Source of the DNA: Streptomyces sp. Ag109_O5-1 | GTDB taxonomy: Bacteria; Actinomycetota; Actinomycetes; Streptomycetales; Streptomycetaceae | Direction: 5' to 3' | Assembly: GCF_003814875.1 (NCBI RefSeq) | Contig: NZ_RKQF01000001.1 | Span: 6,262,001-6,326,000, forward strand | Length of the DNA stretch: 64,000 nucleotides | Part shown: in pieces, positions 8,875 through 17,247 of the stretch | Layout of the letters: every line of letters starts with the position of its first letter | Position numbering within the stretch: the stretch's first letter is position 1 | Notes under the pieces: generated by a model | Seen by the model: only the letters and a program-made list of their open reading frames with translations | Told to the model about the DNA's origin: nothing | Database searches by the model: none | Made by a program: the position numbers and the translations under genes

Positions 8875-10344
8875 TCAGCCCTTCAGCGAGGCCATCCAGG
8901 CCTCGACCTCGTCCGACCGCCGAGGCAGCCCCGCGGACAGGTTCCGGTTCCCGTCCTCCGTGACGAGGATGTCGTCCTCGATCCGCACGCCGATCCCCCG
9001 GTACTCCTCCGGAACCGTGAGGTCGTCGGCCTGGAAGTACAGCCCCGGCTCGACGGTGAGCACCATCCCCGGCTCCAGGACGCCCTCCACATACGTCTCG
9101 GTCCGCGCGGCAGCGCAGTCGTGGACGTCGAGCCCGAGCATGTGCCCGGTCCCGTGCAGCGTCCACCGGCGCTGCAGGCCCAGCTCCAGCACCCGCTCCA
9201 CCGGCCCCTCCACGAGCCCCCACTCGACGAGCCGCTCGGCCAGCACCCGCTGCGCGGCGTCATGGAAGTCGCGGTACTTGGCGCCCGGCTTCACCGCCGC
9301 GATCCCGGCCTCCTGGGCGTCGTACACCGCGTCGTAGATCTTCTTCTGGAGCTCGCTGTAGGTGCCGTTGACCGGCAGCGTGCGCGTGACGTCGGCGGTG
9401 TAGAGGCTGTGCGTCTCGACGCCCGCGTCCAGGAGCAGCAGGTCGCCCGAGCGCACCGGTCCGTCGTTGCGCACCCAGTGCAGCGTGCAGGCGTGCGGGC
9501 CGGCCGCGCAGATGGAGCCGTAGCCGATGTCGTTGCCCTCGACCCGCGCACGCAGGAAGAACGTGCCCTCGATGTAGCGCTCGCTGGTCGCCTCGGCCTT
9601 GTCGAGGACCTTCACCACGTCCTCGAAGCCGCGGACCGTGGAGTCGACGGCCTTCTGCAGCTCGCCGATCTCCCACTCGTCCTTGACCAGGCGGGCCTCG
9701 GAGAGGAAGACGCGCAGTTCCTCGTCGCGCTCGGCGGTGACCTTGTCGGTCAGTGCGGCCTGGACGCCGGCGTCGTACCCGCGGACGACCCGGACCGGGC
9801 CGGTGGCCTCGCGCAGCTGGTCGGCCAGCTCGCGGACGTCGGCCGCGGGGATGCCGTAGAGCGCCTCGGACTCGGTGAGGGAGTGGCGGCGGCCGACCCA
9901 GAGCTCGCCCTGTCCGGAGAGCCAGAACTCGCCGTTCTCGCGGTCGGAGCGGGGCAGCAGGTAGACGGTGGCCACATGGCCGTCGTCCTTCGGCTCCAGG
10001 ACGAGTACGCCGTCCTCCGTCTGGTTGCCGGTGAGATAGACGTACTCGACCGACGCCCGGAACGGGTAGTCCGTGTCGTTCGAGCGGGTCTTCAGGTTGC
10101 CGGCCGGGATCACCAGGCGCTCGCCCGGGAAGCGGGCGGACAGCTCGGCGCGGCGGCGGGCGGTCTGCCCGGCCTGCTCGACCGGCTTCAGGTCGTGCAG
10201 CTCCGTGTCGGCCCAGCCTGACTTCATGCTCTCGGCGAGCTCGTCGGACACGCCCGGGTACAGGCCGTTCTTGCGCTGCTTGATCGGCTCTTCCGACTCG
10301 GTTTCCGGGGTCTCCGGATTCTCCGGGGTGAGCTCGTCGGCCAC
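8875..10344 (-). CDS. pepP: Xaa-Pro aminopeptidase (M24 family)
   Basis: This 489-residue aminopeptidase P has an N-terminal creatinase-like domain and a C-terminal pita-bread domain. Metal ligands are visible: Asp in LLLDAGVE and in YTADVTRTL, His in HGTGHMLGLDVHD, Glu in VEPGLYF and in VRIEDDILVT. It removes an N-terminal residue preceding proline from peptides. I start at GTG 10344, which has GAGGAGG 5 nt upstream; an ATG at 10380 lacks one. The frame stays open much farther upstream but only antisense to the phosphatase gene. Confidence 0.93.
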   Translation of the reverse strand: MADELTPENPETPETESEEPIKQRKNGLYPGVSDELAESMKSGWADTELHDLKPVEQAGQTARRRAELSARFPGERLVIPAGNLKTRSNDTDYPFRASVEYVYLTGNQTEDGVLVLEPKDDGHVATVYLLPRSDRENGEFWLSGQGELWVGRRHSLTESEALYGIPAADVRELADQLREATGPVRVVRGYDAGVQAALTDKVTAERDEELRVFLSEARLVKDEWEIGELQKAVDSTVRGFEDVVKVLDKAEATSERYIEGTFFLRARVEGNDIGYGSICAAGPHACTLHWVRNDGPVRSGDLLLLDAGVETHSLYTADVTRTLPVNGTYSELQKKIYDAVYDAQEAGIAAVKPGAKYRDFHDAAQRVLAERLVEWGLVEGPVERVLELGLQRRWTLHGTGHMLGLDVHDCAAARTETYVEGVLEPGMVLTVEPGLYFQADDLTVPEEYRGIGVRIEDDILVTEDGNRNLSAGLPRRSDEVEAWMASLKG

Positions 10345-10454
10345 GTCATCCTCCTCGACACTGCTGTGGATCCCGTCCATCGTACGGTCGTACCGAACGG
10401 CGTCCCAGGGACCGGGGACCCACCGCCGTGCGAGGCGGTCTTCTGACTGACCGG

Positions 10455-11840
10455 TCAGTCGAACCGGGCGGCCAGCAGTACGACGTCCTCCTCGCTCTCC
10501 GCCGAGTCCAGCCCGTCCGGCAGCACCGTGCGCAGCACGTGGTCGGCGATCGCCCCCGGGTCGTGGCGCAGCGTGCGCGGGATGCTCGCGGCGGCCGTGT
10601 GCAGCCGGGCGAAGGCACGGTCCATGGGGTCGCCGGTGCGGTGCAGCAGCCCGTCCGTGTACAGCAGAACCGTCTCGCCTGCTTCCGCCTGGATCTCCAC
10701 GCTCGGCGCCTCCCAGCACGCCAGCATCCCCAGCGGTGCGGACACCGAGGTCTCCGCGAACTCGGTGCGCCGCTCCCCGATCAGCAGCGGTGGGCTGTGC
10801 CCGGCCCCGGCCAGGGTGACCTTGCGCAGCGCGGGTTCGCAGTACGCGAACAGGGCGGTGGCGGAACGGGCCGGCTCGGTCAGCCTGAGCAGCAGTTCGA
10901 GGTCGGAGAGGACCGCGACCGGGTCCTCGCCCTCCATCACGGCGTACGCCCGCAGGGAGGCGCGCAGCCTGCCCATGGCGGCGACCGCGCTGGGTCCGGA
11001 GCCGGTGACCGAGCCGACGGCGAGACCGAGGGCCGCTTCGGGCAGCGGCAGCGCGTCGTACCAGTCGCCGCCGCCGCGCGGGCCGGTGCGGTGCCGGGCG
11101 GCGAGCTGGACGCCGGCCACCCGGGGCAGCCGGGAGGGGAGCAGTTCTTCGGCGATGGTCGCCATGCACGCGCGCGTGCGCTCCACTTCCAGCAGCCGGG
11201 CCAGGTGTTCGGCGGAGTGACGGACGTACAGGCCGATGAGGTGGCGCTGCCGCTCGTTCGGTTCGGCCGGCTCGTCGTAGAGCCAGAGGACCGCGCCGAG
11301 CCGGGCGGCCGTCCCGGTGGTGAGGGGGAGTGCGTAGCTGGCGGCGTAGCCGAGGCGGGCGGCGACCTCGCGGTGGCGGGGGTCGAGGCCGTCCTCGGCG
11401 AACAGGTCGGGGTGCACGATCTCGGCGGCGGTACCGGCGTCGTACGGCAGCGCGCCGCGCGGGACGGTCTCCATGTGGCCGAGGTCCGCGCGGCCGAGGC
11501 CCAGGCCGATGGTGGCGTGCGGGCCGAGCCCGTCGGCAGGCTCCAGCGCCACGAGACCGCGCCGGGCGCCCACGAGGGCGGCACCGGCGCGCAGCAGTTC
11601 CTGGAGGGCGGGCTCCAGCCCGTCGGTGCGGGCGAGCCGTTCGGTCAGTTCATGGAGGGTGGTGAGGTCGGACACCCAGCCGGCCAGCCGGTCCTGGAGA
11701 AGCGTGCCGGGCGCCGGGGCGGTGGGGGCCTTCGGGACGGGGGGTGCGCCCGAGGCGGGGGGAACCGGCGCGACAGTGTGTGCTGGCGTGGGAACCGTTG
11801 AATCGATTCCAGCCACTTTCGGAGGGTGCGGGGCGTTCAT
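10455..11840 (-). CDS. GAF-PP2C (SpoIIE-type) protein with altered metal site
   Basis: This 461-residue protein has a Pro/Ala-rich N-terminus, a GAF-like domain (residues 60-220) and a SpoIIE-type phosphatase domain (about 240-461) with GPRGGGDWYDA, AGAGHSPPLLIG and LLYTDGLLHRTGDP. The usual G-D-V-x-G-H-G segment reads VGSVTGSG here, losing the metal-binding Asp, and the closing Asp-Asp is Glu-Asp. It may be a weak or dead phosphatase acting as a binding protein. Such proteins normally act on STAS antagonists in partner switches. It starts 12 bp after a possible 34-residue ORF. Confidence 0.88.
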   Translation of the reverse strand: MNAPHPPKVAGIDSTVPTPAHTVAPVPPASGAPPVPKAPTAPAPGTLLQDRLAGWVSDLTTLHELTERLARTDGLEPALQELLRAGAALVGARRGLVALEPADGLGPHATIGLGLGRADLGHMETVPRGALPYDAGTAAEIVHPDLFAEDGLDPRHREVAARLGYAASYALPLTTGTAARLGAVLWLYDEPAEPNERQRHLIGLYVRHSAEHLARLLEVERTRACMATIAEELLPSRLPRVAGVQLAARHRTGPRGGGDWYDALPLPEAALGLAVGSVTGSGPSAVAAMGRLRASLRAYAVMEGEDPVAVLSDLELLLRLTEPARSATALFAYCEPALRKVTLAGAGHSPPLLIGERRTEFAETSVSAPLGMLACWEAPSVEIQAEAGETVLLYTDGLLHRTGDPMDRAFARLHTAAASIPRTLRHDPGAIADHVLRTVLPDGLDSAESEEDVVLLAARFD

Positions 11841-11852
11841 CGTGTCCGGCTT

Positions 11853-11957
11853 TCAGACCTGTGCGTATTGCTCAAAAGCATCGCAAACCCCCATGTCTTT
11901 CTGCGCCGCTAGCAGTGTCTCCACATGTACACGCACTCGTGAGGGGATGTCCAGCAT
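11853..11957 (-). CDS. Possible 34-residue leader peptide gene
   Basis: An ATG at 11957 with CAGCAGGAC just upstream opens a 34-codon frame (MLDIPSRVRVHVETLLAAQ at its start, ending AFEQYAQV). It stops 12 bp before the PP2C start, which itself has only a poor ribosome site, so translational coupling is plausible. The peptide is amphipathic and codon use is Streptomyces-like. I do not know its function. A longer frame of 80 codons from 12095 also exists but its extra part is AT-richer and looks like promoter sequence. Confidence 0.5.
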   Translation of the reverse strand: MLDIPSRVRVHVETLLAAQKDMGVCDAFEQYAQV

Positions 11958-12486
11958 TGTCCTGCTGGGATTCCTGGTGTCCGTGGGCCTCTTGGGGGCT
12001 TCTTCCGGACCGCTTGCGTAAAAGCAAAGTTGGCTTAAAACTGACTCGGGTATCGGTTCATTGCGGTCGACTGGCCTTGCTCCACAGAGCGTCACAGCGG
12101 TCGTGATGGGTACGTACTCGGTGAAGGCCAGGGGCGGTTGGGGACCACCCGGAACCTGGCGACGGACCCGGGCGTCTTAACCACCGACGACCGTGCCCCA
12201 TCCTCCCGTGGCGGAGGCGGAGAGAAACACTCGGAACGGCAAAACGCCAGACTTCGCCACCCCCACGCCGTGGCCGTGCTTTTGACAGACGCAGTACGAG
12301 CAGCAGTACGACGCAGTACTTGGCAGTACTTGAACGCGGGCGCGGCCCCCGCTCGAACCCATGGGGTTCCCCTTGCTCAGTGCAGGGGTGTGATGCGCCA
12401 AAAGGTACGCACAGTGAAGTGATCGACACATGGTGTGATGTGGTCCACGGTGTTGCCAGCGGTGCAACGGAAAGGAACGAGCGCTC
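11958..12486. promoter_or_regulatory. Divergent promoter region with four phased GCAGTAC heptamers
   Basis: This 529-bp region separates the minus-strand PP2C unit from the plus-strand Prim-Pol homologue. GCAGTAC occurs at 12291, 12303, 12313 and 12323, with spacings of 12, 10 and 10 bp, that is, on one face of the helix. A TTGACA hexamer lies at 12282-12287, right before them. This is the layout of an activator or repressor binding array. No gene is seen in the region. Confidence 0.6.
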
Positions 12487-13161
12487 ATGCGCGAGATCCT
12501 CGGAAGGCGACGCAGGCTCCTGTCCAGGCGGAACGACAAGGGTTCTGAGTTCCTCGACACGGCCCTGACCTTCGCGACGGAATGGCAGTGGCCCGTACTC
12601 CCGGGCGTGGCCCCGGACCCGCAGGGCCGGGCCCGGTGCGCCTGCCCCGACCCGGAGTGCACGGTGCCCGGTGCGCACCCCTTCGACCCCGGCCTGCTCG
12701 CCGCCACCACCGACGAGCGGATGGTGCGCTGGTGGTGGGGCAACCGGCCGACCGCGCCGATCATCCTCGCCACCGGAGCCTCCGGTGGAAAGGCGCCCTG
12801 CGCGGTCAGCCTGCCGGCCCTCGCCGCCTCCCACGCCCTCGCCCTCCTGGACCGCCGCGGCATGCGGCTCGGCCCGGTGGTGGCGGCGCCCAACCGATGG
12901 GCGCTGCTCGTCAAGCCGTACTCCATGGAGCAGTTGGGCGAGCTGCTGTACGCCAAGGACTTCGTGCCCGGCTCGCTCCGCTTCCACGGGGAGGGCGGCT
13001 ATCTCGCCCTGCCCCCGTCCGAGACCGGCCAGGGCGCCATCCGCTGGGAGCGCGCCCCGCTGCCCGGCTCGGCCAAGCCCTGGGTGCCCGATGTGGAGGC
13101 CGTGGTGGACGCCGTGGTCGACGCCCTCACTCGTACGGGTGTGAGCGCACCCGAGTTGTAA
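12487..13161 (+). CDS. Prim-Pol (DNA primase/polymerase N-terminal) homologue, degenerate
   Basis: This 224-residue protein resembles the bifunctional primase-polymerase N-terminal domain of Streptomyces: SEFLDTALTFATEWQWPVLPG, a Cys pair in RCACPDPEC, WWWGNRPTAPIILATG, and AAPNRWALLVKPYS. I cannot find the catalytic Asp-x-Asp seen in the window's other homologue (IGIDLDVK). It may therefore have lost polymerase activity and act as a regulator or binder; this is inference. The ribosome site is AAAGGAAC, somewhat far from the ATG. Confidence 0.78.
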   Translation: MREILGRRRRLLSRRNDKGSEFLDTALTFATEWQWPVLPGVAPDPQGRARCACPDPECTVPGAHPFDPGLLAATTDERMVRWWWGNRPTAPIILATGASGGKAPCAVSLPALAASHALALLDRRGMRLGPVVAAPNRWALLVKPYSMEQLGELLYAKDFVPGSLRFHGEGGYLALPPSETGQGAIRWERAPLPGSAKPWVPDVEAVVDAVVDALTRTGVSAPEL

Positions 13162-13215
13162 GGGTGTCGGGCGCGACAGCGCGGCTCTCCCCACCTCGCT
13201 GGTTACCCTCCGTAC

Positions 13216-13887
13216 ATGCTGCGTAACTCTGGGGGGCAGCCCCTGGACCCCCGACTGCGTCTGCTCGCCCTCGTGGGCGTCATGGTGTGCGCGGTGGTAC
13301 TGCCGCTGACCGTGGCGTCCGCGGGTCAGGTGGGCGATGCCGCCGTACACCCTGCGAAGCAGGACGACCAGAAACTGCGGGCCCCCGCCCGCTCCCCCCG
13401 GGTGCTCGGCCTGGGTCTCGCCACGGCCGCCCGCTGCGGTCCCGCACTCACCTCTCCCGAGGGCGTGGAGGCGCAGACCTGTGTGATGACCCAGGGCGCG
13501 GACACCTGGGCGCGCACCTACTACCGCAACGCCACCGGGGCCGCCCTCCAGGCCGTTCTGAGCCTCATGGGCCCGTCCGGCCGCACCCTGCAGACCCGCT
13601 GCGACGCCGGTGCCGACGACGAGCCGGCCACCTGTGAGACCCCCAGGGAGCACACCCGGGGCGCGCTCGACGCCTACACGGCCGTCGCGGAGTTCGCGGC
13701 ACGCGGCGGGGGCGGACCGCTGCTGCTGCGCTCGGGGAGCAATTCAGGGGCGGCGGCCGGGGGCGGCCCCCGTAGCTCGGCCGGGAGCAATCCCGGGAGT
13801 GGTTCCGGGGGCTCCGCCGGGAACGACCCCGAGGGCGGCCCCGGCGCTGTGGCGGGGAGCAACTCCGCCGGGTCAAGCGGGAGTTGA
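13216..13887 (+). CDS. Exported protein of unknown function with Gly/Ser-rich tail
   Basis: This 223-residue protein has an N-terminal hydrophobic segment (LRLLALVGVMVCAVVLPLTV), a middle domain with four Cys residues (RCGPALTS, QTCVMTQGADTW, TRCDAG, ATCETPRE) that may form two disulphides, and a tail of Gly/Ser/Asn-rich repeats. I do not recognise the family. TACCCT ends 6 nt upstream of the ATG and there is no ribosome site, so it may be leaderless. It is followed by a strong terminator. Confidence 0.75.
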   Translation: MLRNSGGQPLDPRLRLLALVGVMVCAVVLPLTVASAGQVGDAAVHPAKQDDQKLRAPARSPRVLGLGLATAARCGPALTSPEGVEAQTCVMTQGADTWARTYYRNATGAALQAVLSLMGPSGRTLQTRCDAGADDEPATCETPREHTRGALDAYTAVAEFAARGGGGPLLLRSGSNSGAAAGGGPRSSAGSNPGSGSGGSAGNDPEGGPGAVAGSNSAGSSGS

Positions 13888-13928
13888 CGTATCGCTACGG
13901 TCCGTACACCGGACGCGGGCATGAAAAG

Positions 13929-13968
13929 GCCCGGTTGCTGGCGACGGGGGATGCACCAGCAACCGGGC
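13929..13968. terminator. Strong bidirectional terminator hairpin
   Basis: GCCCGGTTGCTGG (13929-13941) pairs perfectly with 13956-13968 around a 14-nt loop, with four A upstream (U-run on the minus strand). It lies between convergent genes. Confidence 0.85.
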
Positions 13969-14086
13969 TACTGAGACGGTAACAAGAGATCGGCGGTTCG
14001 CAAATTCGATCTCGGCTATTCGGACACGTATTTGCTTGCCGTGTAGGGAGGTTGTGACAGGAGTCACCCGAGTCAACGGGCCCGGT

Positions 14087-14110
14087 GCGGCTGACCGGTC
14101 GGTCAGCCGC
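14087..14110. terminator. Perfect inverted repeat after the DUF5926 gene
   Basis: GCGGCTGACC at 14087-14096 pairs with 14101-14110 around GGTC. It lies 23 bp beyond the DUF5926 stop and may end that transcript; a regulator site of GGTCGGTC type cannot be excluded. Confidence 0.6.
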
Positions 14111-14132
14111 GACCCTTTGCCCGCGCTGATCG

Positions 14133-15098
14133 TCAGCTGAGCGTGACCTGCCGGTTGGTCAGCCCGCCACGGGCCCGGCGCTCGTCCGCCGTGAGCGGTG
14201 CCTCCGAGGCCAGAGCCGTCGCGAGCCGCTCCGCGAACTCGGCGGCCGGCTTCTCCACGTCCTCCGCGCCGACCCCGCTCGGCAGGTCCCAGACCGGCAC
14301 GGTGAGGCCGTGGGCACGGAAGGAGCCGACCAGCCGGGTGCCCTCCCCGAGGCTCGACCTGCCCGCCGCGTGCAGCCGCGCAAGAGCGTCCAGAAGCTGC
14401 TCCTCGGGATACGGCATGACCCACCGCAGATGGTTCTTCTCGGGCGTCTCGCACCAGTAGGCCGAGTCGACGCCGGTCAGCTTCACCGTCGGGATGGCCG
14501 CCGCGTTGGCCCGCTCCAGGGAGGCGGTCACGTCCGGGGTGGCGTTCTCCGCGTCCTGCACCCAGAACTCGAAGCCGTCGTGCACAACTGGCTCGAACGG
14601 ACCCTTGGGGTCGAGCAGATCCTGCAGCCGCGGGCTGTCGGCGGGGGCGCGGCGACCCTGCACCGGGGTGCCCGGCTCGGCCGCGAGGGCGCGCTGGAGG
14701 GTGTCGGCGAGGTCGCGGCTGATGTCGCCGGACGCCGTGTCGTTCTGCAGGCCGAGGAGGACCGAGCCGTCGTCGCGGCGCAGTGCCGGCCAGGCCATCG
14801 GCAGCACCGTCGCGAGCGTGACCGACGGGACGCCCTCGGGCAGGCCGTCCTTCAGGTGCAGCTCGACCGTGGCGGCGGGCACCAGCTCGCGCAGGGCCAC
14901 CCAGTCGCCCTCGCCCGGCAGCGCCTCGAACGGGCGGTGCACCAGCTCGGTCGCCGCGTGTGCGGCCGCCCTGCCGTGGCACGCCTTGTAGCGCCGGCCG
15001 CTGCCGCAGGGGCAGGGCTCACGGGCACCGACAACCGGGATCTCGGCATCGCCGAGCTGCGGCCGCGTGGCCTTCGTCTGGGGTCGCTTCTTGGCCAT
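14133..15098 (-). CDS. DUF5926 family protein with SEC-C zinc motif
   Basis: This 321-residue protein begins MAKKRPQTKATRPQ and carries a SEC-C zinc-binding motif near the N-terminus (EPCPCGSGRRYKACHG, residues 28-43). The rest is the actinobacterial DUF5926 domain, with RLQDLLDPKGPFEPVVHDGF and CETPEKNHLRWVMPYPEE. Its biochemical role is unknown; SEC-C motifs often mediate contact with translation or secretion factors. The ATG has a good GGGAGAA ribosome site. Confidence 0.9.
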   Translation of the reverse strand: MAKKRPQTKATRPQLGDAEIPVVGAREPCPCGSGRRYKACHGRAAAHAATELVHRPFEALPGEGDWVALRELVPAATVELHLKDGLPEGVPSVTLATVLPMAWPALRRDDGSVLLGLQNDTASGDISRDLADTLQRALAAEPGTPVQGRRAPADSPRLQDLLDPKGPFEPVVHDGFEFWVQDAENATPDVTASLERANAAAIPTVKLTGVDSAYWCETPEKNHLRWVMPYPEEQLLDALARLHAAGRSSLGEGTRLVGSFRAHGLTVPVWDLPSGVGAEDVEKPAAEFAERLATALASEAPLTADERRARGGLTNRQVTLS

Positions 15099-15224
15099 CT
15101 GCGTTTCTCCCGGTTACGGCTCGTCTCGTACTGGCGGGAGCCTAGCCGTTCACGCCTCGGACCACGGGAACCTGTGGACAACGGCGCCGACACGGGCCGC
15201 CCACCCGGGCACGGAGCCGCTGCC

Positions 15225-15285
15225 GCGTATCCGGACAGAGCCGCCGTGTCGCACCCGGACGGGGCCCGCGGTGTCGTACCCGGAC
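15225..15285. repeat. Three imperfect 25-bp tandem repeats
   Basis: CGTATCCGGAC, CGCACCCGGAC and CGTACCCGGAC recur with a period of about 25 bp in the 211-bp gap downstream of the ATP-binding gene. No function is evident. Confidence 0.5.
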
Positions 15286-15309
15286 GGATCCGGCCGCGCC
15301 GTGATCCGG

Positions 15310-15957
15310 TCAGTCCAGGTCGTCGAACGCGTCCGCGAAGTCCAGACCGGCCAGTTCCGGGGCCGAGGGAGCCATGACGCGCGTAGCGAAGGCGTCACGG
15401 CGGCCGACGGCATCCGGGACATCCGGGTCGACCGCGTTCTCCTGGACCACGACCCAGACCGTCACCTCGCCCCGGGCGTCGTCCCGGACCCCCCAGTCGT
15501 CGGCCAGGGCCGTGATGATGTTCAGCCCGCGGCCGCCGTGTGCCGTGACCGAAGGGGTCATGGGGGCCGGGCGGGTCGGGCCGCCCCCGTCCGTCACCTC
15601 GACGATCAGCCGGCCGCGCGGGTCCACCCGCCAGGCGGCCCGGACGTCACCGTCCCCGGCCAGCGCGTCCCCCAGCGGACGCCCGTGTTTGCAGGCGTTG
15701 CTCAAAAGTTCGGAAAGGATGAGTACGGCGTCGTCGATGACCGATTCCGAAACGCCACCCATGCGCAATTGATCGCGCATACGGTGTCTCGCCTTCCCCA
15801 CGCCCGCAGGGCCATGGGGTACGGCCATGCTCGACGACGTGGGCACCTCCTGTGCCACCACCAACGCCACCCCCGAGACCTCCTTTGCCCCACGCCACGG
15901 TGTGGATGCCCCATCGGCCTGAACCGGAAACCGGCCAATGAATGTCCGGTGACGCAT
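15310..15957 (-). CDS. RsbW-like ATP-binding protein
   Basis: This 215-residue protein has a GHKL ATPase domain in its middle: N box in LILSELLSNACKHGR, G1 in EVTDGGGP, G2 in GGRGLNIITALADDWGV. An N-terminal extension (MRHRTFIGRFPVQADG) and an acidic C-terminus (DFADAFDDLD) flank it. I chose ATG 15957; the frame is open for another 48 codons upstream but that part looks non-coding. It is a candidate anti-sigma or anti-antisigma kinase with no partner gene nearby. Confidence 0.85.
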   Translation of the reverse strand: MRHRTFIGRFPVQADGASTPWRGAKEVSGVALVVAQEVPTSSSMAVPHGPAGVGKARHRMRDQLRMGGVSESVIDDAVLILSELLSNACKHGRPLGDALAGDGDVRAAWRVDPRGRLIVEVTDGGGPTRPAPMTPSVTAHGGRGLNIITALADDWGVRDDARGEVTVWVVVQENAVDPDVPDAVGRRDAFATRVMAPSAPELAGLDFADAFDDLD

Positions 15958-16162
15958 TCGCAACGAACGAATACGTACCGAACGCGCCGGAGCACTCCCT
16001 GTGACGGGCTCGAAGCCATATCCCCGCGTATGGCTTCGTGTGGCTTGATTTCGATGGTGTGGCCGAGAAGTGAGAATGGTGTGAGTGCGCTGTCGGGTCA
16101 AGAGGTGCGGGAGCGTCCTTACGTGACTTTTTATCTGAGGCCCGGTCAGGACGGTCCCGGAT

Positions 16163-16990
16163 TCAGCGGCCCAGCCTGCGCAGCACCGCTCCCGGCCGGT
16201 TGGTGATGATCGCGTCGATACCGAGGTCGAGGCAGAGATCCACGTCCTCCGGCTCGTTCACCGTCCATACGTGCACCTGGTGGCCGTTGCGCTGCAGCCG
16301 CTCCACGTACCCGGGGTGATTGCGCACGATCCGGATCGAGGGACCCGCGATCCGCACCCCCGCCGGCAGCCGGCCGTCGCGCAGCCGGGGCGAGAGGAAC
16401 TGCAGCAGATAGACCGTCGGCAGGGTCGGCGAGGCAGCCCGTACCCGGGCCAGCGACCGCGCGGAGAAGCTCATGACCCGCACCGGCGAGTCGGCCGCCG
16501 TGGCCGGGGCGTCCAGTCCGAACCGCTTCAGCAGCAGCAACAGGCGCTCCTCGACCTGTCCCGCCCACCGCGTGGGGTGCTTGGTCTCGATCGCCAGCTC
16601 CACCCGCCGCCCGGCGTCCGCGACCAGCTCCAGCAGCCGCTCCAGTGTCAGTACGGAGGTGTCCGCGCGGTCCTCGGGCCGGAACTCCCAGTCGGGCTCC
16701 TCGTCCCGCCCCCGCCGGCCCGCGCCCTTCTTCCATGAACCGAAGTCCAGGGCGGCCAGCTCCGCCAGCTCCAGGGCCGACACCGCACCGCGCCCGTTCG
16801 ACGTACGGTTGACCCGGCGGTCGTGCACGCACACCAGATGTCCGTCGGCGGTCAGGCGTACGTCGCACTCAAGGGCGTCGGCGCCGTCCTCGATGGCCTT
16901 CTTGTAGGCGGCCAGCGTGTGCTCGGGGGCCTCTTCGGAGGCGCCGCGGTGGGCGACGACCTGGATGCGGTGCTGTGGTGCGTGGGTCAC
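16163..16990 (-). CDS. Glycerophosphodiester phosphodiesterase
   Basis: This 275-residue enzyme has the GDPD family signature VVAHRGASEEAPEHTLAAY, the acidic pair in ALECDVRLTADG and the second catalytic His in VCVHDRRVNRTSNG; WTVNEPEDVD lies near the end. It releases glycerol-3-phosphate from deacylated phospholipids. No signal peptide is present, so it is cytoplasmic. I start at GTG 16990 (VTHAPQHRIQ), because the usual family start lies just before the VVAHRG strand. Confidence 0.93.
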   Translation of the reverse strand: MTHAPQHRIQVVAHRGASEEAPEHTLAAYKKAIEDGADALECDVRLTADGHLVCVHDRRVNRTSNGRGAVSALELAELAALDFGSWKKGAGRRGRDEEPDWEFRPEDRADTSVLTLERLLELVADAGRRVELAIETKHPTRWAGQVEERLLLLLKRFGLDAPATAADSPVRVMSFSARSLARVRAASPTLPTVYLLQFLSPRLRDGRLPAGVRIAGPSIRIVRNHPGYVERLQRNGHQVHVWTVNEPEDVDLCLDLGIDAIITNRPGAVLRRLGR

Positions 16991-17247
16991 CGCGACATGG
17001 TGCCACCGAGCGGGGGTACCTGGGGGCATCCCCGATGCCAGCAAAGGGAACTTTTGTCAGACAGGCCCTATATAAAGGTTGTCCGTGTACCCACAGCCAC
17101 CGCTTATGGTGCTCTGACGGCCTGTGGGAAAAGCTGACGGCATACAAAAGCACATGCACAGCTGAATCGCGCCGGACCGACAACAAGCGTGAAAGAGCGT
17201 GACCGAGTGCGACCGACAAGAACAGCCGTGGACCGAGGAGAGAAGCT

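Noticed and set aside
10345..11169. N-terminal extension of the Xaa-Pro aminopeptidase frame
   Set aside because: It runs antisense through the phosphatase gene; a good ribosome site sits just before GTG 10344 and known relatives start there.
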